Origin: Pseudonocardia sp. CNS-004
Lineage (GTDB): Bacteria > Actinomycetota > Actinomycetes > Mycobacteriales > Pseudonocardiaceae
NCBI GenBank assembly: GCA_001942185.1
Contig: MKJV01000063.1
Span: 90,715 to 154,714, forward strand
Length of the DNA: 64,000 nt
Direction of reading: 5' to 3'
The notes under the pieces are model-generated. The model did not search any database. It was not told the DNA's origin and saw nothing but the letters and a program-made list of their open reading frames with translations. The position numbers and the translations under genes were made by a program. Every line of letters begins with the position of its first letter. The stretch's first letter is position 1. Below, piece after piece: positions 18,832 to 27,910 of this stretch.

Positions 18832-20437
18832 TCGGCCTCCTGCAGGACTACCTGACCAGGTCCGCCGAGCGTGACGGCGGAGCCTGCGCGCTCGTGATGG
18901 GCGACGAGCGCATGTCCTACGGCGACCTCGAGTCGGAGACGAACCGATGGGCGCGCCTGTTGCGGGAGTTCGGCTGTGGCGACGGGGACCGCGTCTGCGT
19001 GCTCGCGAGCAAGACCCCGCGCACGGTCGCAGGGCTGCTCGCCGTCCTCAAGGCCGGCGGGGTGTACGTGCCCGTCGACAGCACGAGCCCGCCGGCACGC
19101 GTCGCACGCATCTTCGACTCGGCGGAGCCGGGCCTCGTCCTCGTGGACGAGTCGGCGGTTCCGCTCGTCGACGGGCTGGTCGAGGCCGGTGCGCTGTCCC
19201 GGCCCGGCACCTCGATCGGTTCGGTCGACGGCCCCCTGTCCGGAGATCGCTTCAGCACGCGGTTCTGCCGGTCCGATGCCACCACGTGGTCGGCCGATCC
19301 ACTCCCGAACCGACGCCGCACCGCGGATCTCGCGCACCTTCTCTTCACGTCGGGTTCGACGGGCACGCCGAAGGGTGTGATGATCACTCACGCGAACGTG
19401 CTGGCGTTCGTCGAGTGGGCGGTGCGGTACTTCGGAACCCGGCCGTCCGACCGCATCTCCGGGCACCACCCCCGCATTTCGACCTGTCGACGTTCGACAT
19501 CTTCGCCACCCTCGCGGCGGGAGCCGAGCTGCACCTGGTGCCGGGGAACGCGAGCCTCAACCCGCGGGCGCTGGCCGCGATGATCCGCGACCGCGAGCTC
19601 ACGCAGTGGTTCTCCGTTCCGACGGTGTTGACCTACCTCGCGAAGTTCGACGTCATCGCCCAGGACGACTTCCCGGCCATGGAGCGCCTCCTGTGGTGTG
19701 GCGAGGTGCTGCCGACGCCCGTGCTGGCGCACTGGATGCGGTGCCTGCCGCACGTGCGGTTCACCAACCTCTACGGGCCGACCGAAGCCACGATCGCCAG
19801 CAGCTACTACACCGTTCCGAGCTGTCCGGAGGACGAGACGGCGGCCATCCCGATCGGCACGCCGTGCGCCGGTGAGGACCTGCTCGTCCTCGACGAGGAG
19901 CTCGAACCGACCGCACCGGGTGAGATCGGGGACCTCTACATCTGCGGTGCCGGGCTCTCTCCCGGGTACTGGCGAGATCCCGAGAAGACGGAGGCTGCGT
20001 TCCTCACCCGCCCCGACGGGCGCATCTACCGGACCGGTGACCTGGCCAGGCGCACCGAGGACGGTCTCGTGCACTTCCTCGGCCGGGCCGACTCGCAGAT
20101 CAAGAGCCGGGGTTACCGGATCGAGCTGGGTGAGATCGAGGCGGCGGTGAACGCTCAACCGGGCGTGCGGGAGTGCGCGGTCGTCGGAGTCGACGTCGGT
20201 GGCGTCGAGGGAACCACCATCTGCTGCGCGTTCTCGGCGGCGGACGGTGTCGACGTGGCGCCGCTCGCCCTGCGAGCAGCCGTGTCCGAACTGCTGCCCG
20301 CGTACATGCTGCCCACGAGGTGGCGCGAGCTGGACGCCCTTCCCAAGAACGTGAACGGGAAGATCGACCGCAGCCGGCTGAGATCGAGCTTCACCGAAGA
20401 GCCGGCAGCACCGGGGCGGCCGGTGATCGGGTCGTGA
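18828..20437 (+). CDS. Free-standing amino-acid adenylation enzyme (NRPS A domain; frame broken)
   Basis: Activates a carboxylic acid, probably an amino acid, as the AMP ester and loads it on a carrier protein. About 536 residues with core motifs in order: LLFTSGSTGTPKGVMITH (A3), FDLSTFDIF (A4, keeping the Asp that binds the amino group), NLYGPTEATI (A5), YRTGDLARR (A7), GRADSQIKSRGYRIELGEIE (A8) and PKNVNGKIDRSRL (A10, with the catalytic Lys). Condensation and carrier domains are absent. The frame breaks near 19470; one C added to a C run restores HHPPHFDLST. Reading the ten pocket positions by eye against GrsA gives roughly D-L-F-F-L-C-L-I-A-K, a hydrophobic pocket; this alignment is provisional. 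The start overlaps the monooxygenase stop (ATGA), and the stop overlaps the carrier gene. Confidence 0.9.
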
Positions 20438-20703
20438 ACCACGACGGGATGCAGAACGGCGACGGGATCCTCGAGCTGATCCGGGACCGGCTCAACATCG
20501 ATGTCGCGGACGTCGACGTGGACATGATCGAGACGGGCGTGCTCGACTCGATCGCGCTCGTCACGTTGATCACCGCGATCGAGGAGGCGCACTCGTGCGA
20601 GCTCCCGCTCGACGACTTCGACATCGAGAACTTCCGCTCGGCACGCCGGATCACCCAGTACCTGGAAGCCTCGGGAGTGCGCCGCAACGGGAGCGCACCA
20701 TGA
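20434..20703 (+). CDS. Free-standing acyl/peptidyl carrier protein
   Basis: Small carrier of 89 residues. GVLDSIALVTLITAIEE contains the DSI serine that would carry the 4'-phosphopantetheine arm, followed by the acidic helix and LPLDDFDIENFRSARRI typical of PP-binding domains. It starts at GTG 20434, overlapping the adenylation gene (GTGA); an ATG at 20449 is an alternative. It ends overlapping the formyltransferase start (ATGA). Its position between the adenylation enzyme and the formyltransferase suggests it presents the activated amino acid for N-formylation. Confidence 0.9.
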   Translation: MNHDGMQNGDGILELIRDRLNIDVADVDVDMIETGVLDSIALVTLITAIEEAHSCELPLDDFDIENFRSARRITQYLEASGVRRNGSAP

Positions 20704-21655
20704 GGATCGCTGTGGCCGCAGAGGAATCCGCGGGCGTCCAGGCCCTGCGACTCGTGGCCGGCTCCGCCCACGAGGCCTGCGTGGTGCTCACCGGGTCGAG
20801 CTCGGACGACCGCGCGCGCGGCCTGACGGTCGCCGCCGTCGCCGACGAGCTCGGGATCGACACCACCCCGGGCGCGCCGTGCGGGACCCGAACCTGGCGG
20901 GGATCCTCCGCGACAGGGGCGTCGACGTCCTGCTCAACGTGCATTCGCTGTACGTCGTGCACCCTGCGGTGCTCGCCGCGCCGCGGTTCGGCTGCTTCAA
21001 CCTCCATCCGGGTCCGCTGCCGCGCTACGCCGGCCTGAACACCCCGAACTGGGCGCTCTACCGGGGAGAAACCACACACGGGGTGACGTTGCACTGGATG
21101 GCGGCGGGCATCGACACGGGACCGATCGCCTACGAGGAGAGCTTCCCCCTCGCGAGCGGGGACACCGGTTTCAGCGTGTCCGCAACCTGCGTCCGCGAAG
21201 GCCTGCGCCTGGTCTCCCGCCTGCTCGACGACCTCGGGACCGATCCTGCTCGCGTACCGGTCATCGAGCAGGACGTCACGCTGCGGCGCTACTTCGGGCG
21301 CGATGTCCCCCACGACGGCTGGATCCCGTGGACGGAGGACGCCACCCACGTCGCCGGCTTGGTACGCGCGTGTGACTACGGCCCGTGGACCTCGCCGTGG
21401 GGCCGGGCCCGCACCCGGGGCAACGACGACCTCGAGATCACCGTGCGACGGGCGCACCGCACCGGTCGACCGGCGGAAGATCCGCCCGGCACGGTCGGAC
21501 GATGCGACGACGCGGAGGCCTGGGTCGCCACCCGGGACGAGTGGATCGTGATCAGCCGTCTGCAGGTCGCCACGGGCACGGTCACGCCGCCCGACGCCGT
21601 CCTCACCACCGGAGATGTGCTGGCCGGCCCCCGGACGACAGGGCCGCGGCGATGA
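20700..21655 (+). CDS. Formyltransferase-family protein (Fmt/LgrA F-domain-like; frame broken)
   Basis: Transfers a formyl group, presumably from N10-formyl-tetrahydrofolate, to an amine. The formyl_trans_N fold is clear: FNLHPGPLPRYAGLNTPNWAL carries the catalytic Asn and His, and HWMAAGIDTGPIAYEE carries the catalytic Asp. The C-terminal region (about residues 200-318) contains a winged domain-like segment. The length is about 318 residues, near that of Fmt, but the surroundings are not those of a housekeeping fmt-def locus. The frame breaks near 20876; one added G gives TPGAAVRDPNLAGILRD. The gene overlaps both neighbours by ATGA. In linear gramicidin synthase LgrA the same three functions (F, A, PCP) form one polypeptide; here they are separate coupled genes. 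Confidence 0.88.
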
Positions 21656-22728
21656 GCCGCATCCGGAGCCTGCAGCCCGACGATCTGCCTCAGGTCGCCG
21701 CCCTGTACCAGACCTATTTCGCAGAGCCGAACGTCGCCGGCACCGAGGAGTTGCGCACGGCCTTCGAGCAGATCTTCCTCGGCCGGCCGCTGTCGGATCC
21801 CTCCATTCCCTCGCTGGTGTTCGAAGGCTCCGACGGGGAGATCCTCGGCTTCATCGGCTCGCTGGTGCACCGGATGCGGTTCGGGGAGGCCCCCATCCGG
21901 CTGGCATGCAGCAGCTCGCTGGTCGTCGCACCACGAGCAAGACAGCTCGGCGCCGGCGGCCTGCTGCTGCGGAAGTACCTGGCCGGCCCTCAGGACCTCA
22001 CCATCACCGACACCGCCGGGAGTGCCACCGAGAATATGTGGACACGCCTCGGCGGTTCCATGTACCACCTCGGCTCGGTGACCTGGCTCCATCTCGTGAA
22101 CCCGGTGCGAGCAGCGGTCGGCGTCACGCTCTGGCAACGGGGCAGGCACCGGTGGCTGCCGTTGGCCCGGCCCCTGTGCCGGCCACCGGATGCCGTGTAC
22201 TCCCGCTTCACCGGCACCGGCGGTACGAGTGATGTCGAGGGGCACACCGAGGAGCCGCTGTCGCCGCAACTCCTGATCGACCACCTCCATCTCGGTCGTC
22301 AGCAGTTCCACCTCTGGCCGGACCTCGACGCCGGGTCGCTCGGCGTGCTGTTCGACCAGATCGACCGCTCCCGGTCCAACGGCCGGCTCGTCAAGACCTT
22401 CGTCCGAGACGCCCGGGGAAAGCCCGTCGGCTGGTACATCGCCTCCCTGCTGCCGAGCGACGTCTACCGCGTCATGGGCCTCGCCGCGGCCCCCGGGAAC
22501 GAGGACCTCCTGTTCCGCCACGTGCTGCACACGGCGAAGGATCTCGGTGCCGCGGCCGTCGCGGGCAGGCTCGAGCCGTGGATGCTCGAGGTCTTCCCGC
22601 GGCGCACGATGATGTTCCGGCGGGTACGGTTCCTCGTCCATTCGCGCAATGCAGCCCTCTGCGACGCTGTCGGTTCGAGCAAGGCGTTGCTGACCGGGCT
22701 CGAGAGCGACACATGGATACCGCGATAG
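21652..22728 (+). CDS. GNAT-fold acyltransferase-like protein, last gene of the formyltransferase operon
   Basis: Protein of 358 residues, intact. The N-terminal half is GNAT-like (IRSLQPDDLPQVAALYQTYF at the start; GFIGSLVHRMRF and CSSSLVVAPRARQLGAGGLLL as the acyl-CoA-binding core). The second half (about residues 200-358) is a further GNAT-like or FemX-like region with FVRDARGKPVGWYIASLLP. The tandem arrangement recalls mycothiol synthase and Fem-type transferases. As the final gene of the operon, it could release or transfer the carrier-bound product by acylation; this is inference. ATG 21652 overlaps the formyltransferase stop. Confidence 0.75.
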   Translation: MSRIRSLQPDDLPQVAALYQTYFAEPNVAGTEELRTAFEQIFLGRPLSDPSIPSLVFEGSDGEILGFIGSLVHRMRFGEAPIRLACSSSLVVAPRARQLGAGGLLLRKYLAGPQDLTITDTAGSATENMWTRLGGSMYHLGSVTWLHLVNPVRAAVGVTLWQRGRHRWLPLARPLCRPPDAVYSRFTGTGGTSDVEGHTEEPLSPQLLIDHLHLGRQQFHLWPDLDAGSLGVLFDQIDRSRSNGRLVKTFVRDARGKPVGWYIASLLPSDVYRVMGLAAAPGNEDLLFRHVLHTAKDLGAAAVAGRLEPWMLEVFPRRTMMFRRVRFLVHSRNAALCDAVGSSKALLTGLESDTWIPR

Positions 22729-22791
22729 CGCGCTCGGCCGCCTGGACGAGAGGCTCGTCGGAATCCGACACATCCATGCGGCGGGGTCATG

Positions 22792-22893
22792 ATCGCGGGT
22801 ATCGGTTGTCCATGGCTGCCGTGACGACCATGAGCACCCGACACCTCGGATCTTGCCCGCGGTCATCGCGAGTATCGGTTGGCTATGGCTGCC
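22792..22893. repeat. Imperfect 29-bp direct repeat in a convergent intergenic region
   Basis: 22792-22820 and 22865-22893 are identical at 26 of 29 positions (ATCGCG, GTATCGGTTG and ATGGCTGCC blocks), with GGTCAT preceding each copy at a three-base offset. They lie between the 3' ends of the GNAT-like gene and the opposing quinone oxidoreductase. No protein or hairpin explains them. Confidence 0.65.
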
Positions 22894-22902
22894 CGGACGG
22901 CC

Positions 22903-23872
22903 TCAGGGGCGGACGAGCACCTTTCCGATCGCACCCTTCTCCACGGCCTCCTGCGCGGCGACCACGTCGCTGAGGCCGAAGTCGGAGACGGGCAGTGCGG
23001 ACAGCGCGTCCGCCTCGATGGCGGCGTTCGTCCAGGACACCACCCGCCTGAACTCGGCTGCGGAGACCGTGTACATCAGCGCGAACCGGATCGACGCGTT
23101 CGCCACCGCCAACGGCAGGATCGGGATCCTGGGCTGTTCGGATTCCCCGGCGTAGACGGCGATCACGGCGTTGGGTGCGATGACGGCGGCGTCGGTGTCG
23201 ATGTTCGCCCCGAGCGCGACCTCGACGATGCGGTCGACGTGCCCGACGGACGCCAGGATCCTCTCCGCGACGTCCTCCTCGCGGTAGTTCAGCACGAGGT
23301 CGCGCCCGCGGCACGCGCCAGCTCGCCCTTCTCCGCCGAGCTGACCGTGGTGACCACCTGGGCCCCCGCGTGCTTCGCCAGCTCGATCGCGTAGTGCCCG
23401 ACGGCTCCCGCGCCCCCCGCGACGAGGACGGTCCGCCCTCGCACCGCGCTGGGGTCGCCGCCGAGGCAGTACGCCGCCGTCAGCGCGGGCACACCGAGGC
23501 AGGCGCCGAGCTCGTCGGACGCGTTGTCGGGGAGCGGGACCACCTTGTCCGCCGGTACCACCGCGAACTCCGCGGCCGTGCCGTAGGTGTTGTCGGCCGC
23601 GGCGAGGTAGAGCCACACGCGCTGGCCGACGGCGAGCCCGGTGACGCCCGGCCCGATCGCGTCGACCCGGCCGGCGCCGTCGTGGTGCGGCACCTGGAAG
23701 TCTTCGGGAGCGCGGCCGGTGAGTCCGGCCCGGGCCTTCCAGTCCGTGGGGTTCACGCCGGAGGCCGAGATCGCGACGCGCACCTCACCCGCCTGGGGCT
23801 CGGGAACGTCCAACTCGACGAGTTCGAGCACGTCCCGCGCGGCCCGGTCTTCCGATAGATCGCTGCTCTCAC
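22903..23872 (-). CDS. Quinone oxidoreductase-like medium-chain reductase (frame broken)
   Basis: Zinc-free medium-chain dehydrogenase/reductase of the NADPH:quinone reductase type, about 323 residues. It has SGVNPTDWKARAG near residue 45, the nucleotide-binding VLVAGGAGAVGHYAIELAKHAGAQVV and a C-terminal GKVLVRP. Two single-G losses break the frame. Near 23835 an added G gives GPARDVLELVELD after the start RAAIYRKTGP; near 23307 an added G gives AAGADLVLNYREED. With both restored, the gene starts at GTG 23872 and its length is an exact multiple of three. A longer open frame to 23984 lacks the family N-terminus and was not used. Tandem repeats lie just upstream. Confidence 0.85.
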
Positions 23873-23941
23873 ACACCACATGGTGCCCGGGTCCGGTTGG
23901 AGCGCGGCACAACCTCGCCGCGGCAGGGTTGGTCGCACCGC

Positions 23942-24021
23942 CATACCCAGACATGCCCGGGTGACGAAGAGTGAGCGCCGTCATAGCCAGGCACGCCCGA
24001 GTGCCGACGAGCGAGCGGCGT
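23942..24021. repeat. Two tandem 40-bp units upstream of the quinone oxidoreductase
   Basis: 23942-23981 and 23982-24021 are adjacent 40-base units, about 80 percent identical (both begin CATA and end GCGT, sharing CCAG, GCCCG and GAGCG blocks). The region is the spacer between the minus-strand reductase start at 23872 and the plus-strand relic at 24149. It may hold promoter or operator copies; no function can be read off. Confidence 0.6.
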
Positions 24022-24148
24022 CACACCCCTCACCGGCTCCGAGCGGGAGAGGTGATGAGTTGCGGCATCTGGAGAGGTCGGTCCGACCGGGTCGCCGCGC
24101 CGCCCGGGAGAAGCCGCTCGGCCCACGAGGTCCACAGGAGAGTCACCC

Positions 24149-24967
24149 ATGCACACGACCCGAGACCCGGTGGTCAGCGACCGCCTGACCGAGCGCGAGA
24201 TCATCGCCATCCAGCACCTCATCGCCGAGATCGCGTTCGCCTTCGACAGCGGCGGTGACTACGCCGCACCGCGTCGGGTGCCTCCCCGGACGTCCGCACC
24301 GCGATCCGCGCAGCGCCATCGCCACGCTCGTCGCGACGGCCGCCGCGGCGAGCCGGATCCCCCGTCCTGGCGCGCACCAGGTCCTGGTGGTCACCCCGCC
24401 GGCCCCGGGCGTCGACACGCGCGACGGCCGCACCCTGGTGCGCAGCATGATCGCGTGCCGCAAGCCGATCGTCTCCGCCATCAACGGAGTCGCGGTCGGC
24501 GGAGGCCTGGCGATCGCCCTGCTCGCGGACATCTCGATCGCCAGCGAGCGAGCGCTGCTCATCGACGGCCACGTCAGGCTCGGTCTCGCGGCGGGCGACC
24601 ACGCCGCCCTCGTGTGGCCCCTCGCGATCGGCATGGCGCGCGCGAAGTACCACCTCCTGCTCGGCAACCGGATCACCGGCCGGGAAGCCGCCGAAATCGG
24701 GCTGGTCGGCCAGTGCGTCCCCCACCAGGACCTCATGTCGACCGCGAACGAGATCGCGACGCGGCTCGCCAAGGGGCCGCAGTTCGCCCTCCAGGGCACC
24801 AAGGCGGCGTTGAACGACTGGTACCTGCACAACATGGGCATCTTCGAGCACTCGCTCTACGTCGAGGCCCACAGCGCGACGCTGCCGGACGCGAGGCCGG
24901 GATCCGTGCGGTGCGCGAGGGCACCGAACCCGTGTTCCCCGGGGCCGTCAACTCGGACAGGTACTAA
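24149..24967 (+). pseudogene. Chimeric relic: SnoaL N-terminus joined to an enoyl-CoA hydratase remainder
   Basis: A normal start (AGGAG, then ATG at 24149) opens about 38 residues (DRLTEREIIAIQHLIAEIAFAFDSG) typical of the first helix of SnoaL/NTF2-like proteins. By about 24300 a different family takes over: an enoyl-CoA hydratase/isomerase with RKPIVSAINGVAVGGGLAIALLADISIASE, a downstream GHVRLGLAAGDHAALVWPL and a GREAAEIGLV segment. The first 50 or so residues of the crotonase, including the first oxyanion-hole strand, are missing. Near 24890 a further single-base break separates it from its natural end REGTEPVFPG. Such a product is unlikely to work. Confidence 0.7.
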
Positions 24968-24995
24968 TCGGCCCATAATGGCACGTCACGGCAGC

Positions 24996-25051
24996 GATCA
25001 AGGGCGGATGGTCGCTGTTGGAGATCATTTGACGACCATTCCGCCTTGATC
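24996..25051. repeat. Dispersed palindromic repeat, copy 2
   Basis: Near-perfect inverted repeat with arms of 19 bases (24996-25014 and 25033-25051; GATCAAGGGCGGATGGTCG versus the complement GATCAAGGCGGAATGGTCG) and an 18-base loop. It is clearly related to 15823-15879 in arms, loop start (CT, TTG, AGATC) and trailing TTGATCACC. It lies downstream of the crotonase relic and 205 bases before the cupin gene; the bases between it and 25256 hold no gene. Confidence 0.75.
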
Positions 25052-25256
25052 ACCGCCCCGCCCCGAGGGAGGCCGGTCGATTCGGCAACACGCACGATTC
25101 GGCCGTGCCGTACCGACCTGCGGATCAGAGGGGCGGCACTCACGACACCGACCGCTCGCCGGCGGGGAGCACGCCGCCCACGAACATCCCGATCTACAGC
25201 TGCAGCACTGGCCCACCGTCCCGATCACCGGCCAACCAAGAGAACAGGAACTCCAC

Positions 25257-25745
25257 ATGCAGCCGATCACCGTCTCGACCGACATCCCGCTGGAGATCGC
25301 CGTCGACGCGATTCCGGACGACGACCGGGTGTGGGTCCCGCAGGCCCCGGGCGTCTTCTTCCGCCCGCTGTTCATCAACACCGTCACCGGCCAGTGGTGC
25401 AACCTGCTCAAGGTGACCAAGTCGGGCATCGTCTCCCGCCACCGGCATCCCGGCATCGTCGTCGGCTACGTCATCGCGGGCGAGTGGAAGTACGACGAGC
25501 ACGACTGGACGGCTCGCACCGGGGGGTTCGTCTACGAACCGCCCGGCGAGATCCACACCCTGCGGGTCCCCGACCACTGCCAAGAGATGATCACCTTCTT
25601 CAACATCAGCGGCGCGATGATCTACCTCGACGAGGACGGCCGTCAGGTCGGCTACGAGGACGCCTTCACCAAGTTGGACATGTGCCGCGCCCACTACACG
25701 GCGAACGGCCTGGGTGCCGACTACGTCGACCAGTTCCGCCGCTGA
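25257..25745 (+). CDS. Cupin-domain protein, dihydroxyacetophenone dioxygenase-like family
   Basis: Single-domain cupin of 162 residues in an intact frame. The first metal motif is in SRHRHPGIVVGYVIAGEWKY and the second in GEIHTLRVPDH. The overall form, with VWVPQAPGVFFRPL at the start, is that of cupins annotated as 2,4'-dihydroxyacetophenone dioxygenase-like, which cleave C-C bonds with non-haem iron; the real substrate is open. ACAGGAAC precedes the ATG. The zinc alcohol dehydrogenase starts 17 bases after its stop, so the two form an operon. Confidence 0.82.
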   Translation: MQPITVSTDIPLEIAVDAIPDDDRVWVPQAPGVFFRPLFINTVTGQWCNLLKVTKSGIVSRHRHPGIVVGYVIAGEWKYDEHDWTARTGGFVYEPPGEIHTLRVPDHCQEMITFFNISGAMIYLDEDGRQVGYEDAFTKLDMCRAHYTANGLGADYVDQFRR

Positions 25746-25762
25746 CCCGAGGAGCCCTGACC

Positions 25763-26853
25763 ATGGTGACGAACGCCGTGTCGTGGGACGCCACCATGCG
25801 TGCCGCTGTCTGGACCGGTCCGGGACGCGTCGACGTGCGCGACGTCCCGTACCCGCGGGTGCCGGACGGATGGCTGCTCCTGCGGGTGGAGTACGGCGGC
25901 ATCTGCGGAACCGACCTCTCCATCGTCGCGGGGAAGCACCCCCGGGCGGCCGCTCCCCTGGTGCTCGGCCACGAGATCGTCGGCATCGTCGTGCGAACGG
26001 GCCCGGACGGGCCGCCCGTCGGAACCCGGGTGGTGGTCGAGCCGCTCATCAGCTGCGGCCGTTGCTGGGCCTGCCGCCACCAGGAATCACACGTGTGCCG
26101 CGAGCTCGAACTGTTCGGGATCGACGCGGCGGGCGGCCTCGCCGACCACATGGCGGTGCCGGCCGACCGGGTCGTCCCGGTGCAGCCCGGGGTGCCGGTT
26201 CGGCGCGCCGCATGGGCGGAGCCCCTCGCCGTCGCGGTGCACGCGGTGGCTCGGGCGCAGGTGCGTGGAGGCGAGTCGGTGCTCGTCTTCGGCGCGGGCC
26301 CCATCGGCATCCTGGTCGCGCTGGTCGCCCGCAAGGCCGGTGCCGCGCGAACGGTCGTCGTCGAACAGAAGGCGAGCCGCAGGAAGATCGCCGCCGACTG
26401 CGGCTTCGAGACCGTCCCCGACGCGTCGACCCGGCGACGTGGTTCCGCTCCACCAACGGATCCGAAGGGGCGGACATCGTCTTCGACGCGGCAGGACATC
26501 CCGACGTCGCCGGCGTGCTGCCCGCCTCGGCCCGCGAGACCGGCACGATCGTGCTGGTGGCCGTCTACGGGGATCCGGTGGCCCTCGACCTGCGAGCCGT
26601 GTGTTTCGGCGAGCAGCGCCTGCTCGGCGCCCGGGTCTACACCCGCGACGACCTCGCCGAGGCCGTAGCACTCCTCCCGGACGACCCGCTCGGCCTCGAC
26701 CGGTTGCCGGTGGCGGTCTTCCCGCTGGGCGACGCCGCCGCGGCCTTCCGCGCAGCGCGCGCCGACGACGCCCCCATGAAGGTCCTGCTCGACATCGCCG
26801 AGTCATCCACCGGCACAGAGGTGTTCGATTCCCCCCTCGGACACCCGCGCTGA
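25763..26853 (+). CDS. Zinc-dependent alcohol/polyol dehydrogenase (frame broken)
   Basis: Medium-chain dehydrogenase of about 363 residues. The catalytic-zinc region is GGICGTDLSIVAGKHP with GHEIVG; the structural zinc is bound by CGRCWACRHQESHVC; the Rossmann motif is VFGAGPIGILVALVARKAG. The form is closest to threonine/sorbitol dehydrogenases. The frame breaks near 26434, where one C added to a run restores ASTPATWFRS. A GAGGAG precedes the ATG at 25763. It is the second gene of an operon with the cupin. Confidence 0.87.
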
Positions 26854-26914
26854 CCACAGCCCACCCACCTCACCCCGCCTTGGCGGTCGGCGTCGAGACC
26901 CACCCGGTCACCGG

Positions 26915-27295
26915 TCATCGAAGGCTGGGCAAGGGGTCGTCGCGGAGTGCGTCCCGCATGAACGCGACAGCATCCTGCAGCACCGCGAGCGGCCTCAGGA
27001 GGAGAGTTGCCTCCTCGATCAGTCCGCCCGGACCCACCCGACGGATCAGCACACCGCTGACCGGGCGGTCCCCCACGTGGGCGGTGAACTCATCGAGTCG
27101 ACGCCGCTCCGTCGCCCATTGCGCCGCCGGTTCGAGATCCGACAGGCATCGGCCGATGGTGGCGAGCAGATGTGCGACGTCATCGCGGCCCCGGTAGTCC
27201 GCCACCGGGCTGTGGAAGGTGACCGACGGAGCGAGCAGCGACCGGAGCGTTTCCGGTGCGGCTGACACCAACAGGTCGCGTACCGCCGGATCCAT
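26915..27295 (-). CDS. SnoaL/NTF2-like small protein
   Basis: Cone-shaped alpha+beta protein of 126 residues, intact. Typical segments are LLAPSVTFHSPVADYRGRDDVAHLLATI and the later VSGVLIRRVGPGGLIEEATLLLRPL. The reaction or ligand is unknown. The ATG at 27295 follows GGGAG. It is divergent from the HxlR-type regulator at 27504 with an inverted repeat between them, so it is a plausible target. Confidence 0.82.
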   Translation of the reverse strand: MDPAVRDLLVSAAPETLRSLLAPSVTFHSPVADYRGRDDVAHLLATIGRCLSDLEPAAQWATERRRLDEFTAHVGDRPVSGVLIRRVGPGGLIEEATLLLRPLAVLQDAVAFMRDALRDDPLPSLR

Positions 27296-27315
27296 CGCCG
27301 TCTCCCGTTGCGAGT

Positions 27316-27332
27316 GCTTCGAATTTAGAAGC
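27316..27332. promoter_or_regulatory. Inverted repeat, candidate HxlR operator
   Basis: GCTTC and GAAGC flank a seven-base AT-rich centre (GAATTTA) in the 208-base divergent region between the SnoaL-like gene and the HxlR gene. It is the only clear symmetric element there and stands 21 bases from the SnoaL start. Confidence 0.45.
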
Positions 27333-27503
27333 GAGCTTGCGCCACCGCCCGGGACCTGTCAACAGCCACGCCGACCTTCCGCCTCCGCGGTCGTCTGCGG
27401 CGGGGACGGGAGCTGGTGCCCGGATACGCTGGCGAGCCCTCACGGTGGACGGTGCGCGGAACGAGGCGATGCACATGCGAGAACGTCGCACGGGTGCGAG
27501 GTC

Positions 27504-27856
27504 ATGAACCCACCCCGGACACCCGGGCCAGGCCGCCCGGTCCGCGGCTCGCGCACCGGGCGCCCGATCATGGCGCTCCTCGATGTCCTCGGACAGCGGT
27601 GGACGTTGCGCATCCTGTGGGAGCTGCACGAGCACGCCCCGCTGACGTTCAACACCCTCCAGCGGCGCTGCGACGGCATGTCGTCGAGCGTCCTCAGCCA
27701 GAGGCTCGGCGTGCTGCGGGAGACCCGCATCACCGTCGCCGGACCGATGGCTACCACCTCACCGCGCTGGGGGCCGAGCTCGTGGAGCACCTGCTACCAC
27801 TGGTCACGTGGTCGGAGCGCTGGGCGGCGGAGATCGACCACCCCTCGCAGGTCTGA
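27504..27856 (+). CDS. HxlR-family transcriptional regulator (frame broken)
   Basis: Winged-helix regulator of the MarR-like HxlR type, about 117 residues. Diagnostic segments are IMALLDVLGQRWTLRILWEL and CDGMSSSVLSQRLGVLRE, then YHLTALGAELVEHLLPLVTWSERW. The frame breaks near 27745, where one G added gives VAGTDGYHLTALG. The ATG at 27504 follows GCGAGG. The nearest gene, divergent, is the SnoaL-like protein. Confidence 0.85.
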
Positions 27857-27910
27857 CGGGTCGAGGGGTTCGCTCGTGCTGATCCGGGCCGACTGACGAC
27901 GACCGGACGG

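Noticed and set aside
20700..21655. Housekeeping methionyl-tRNA formyltransferase (fmt)
   Set aside because: The catalytic motif fits, but there is no def, priA or rsmB neighbour; the gene is embedded in an A-PCP operon with four-base overlaps on both sides.
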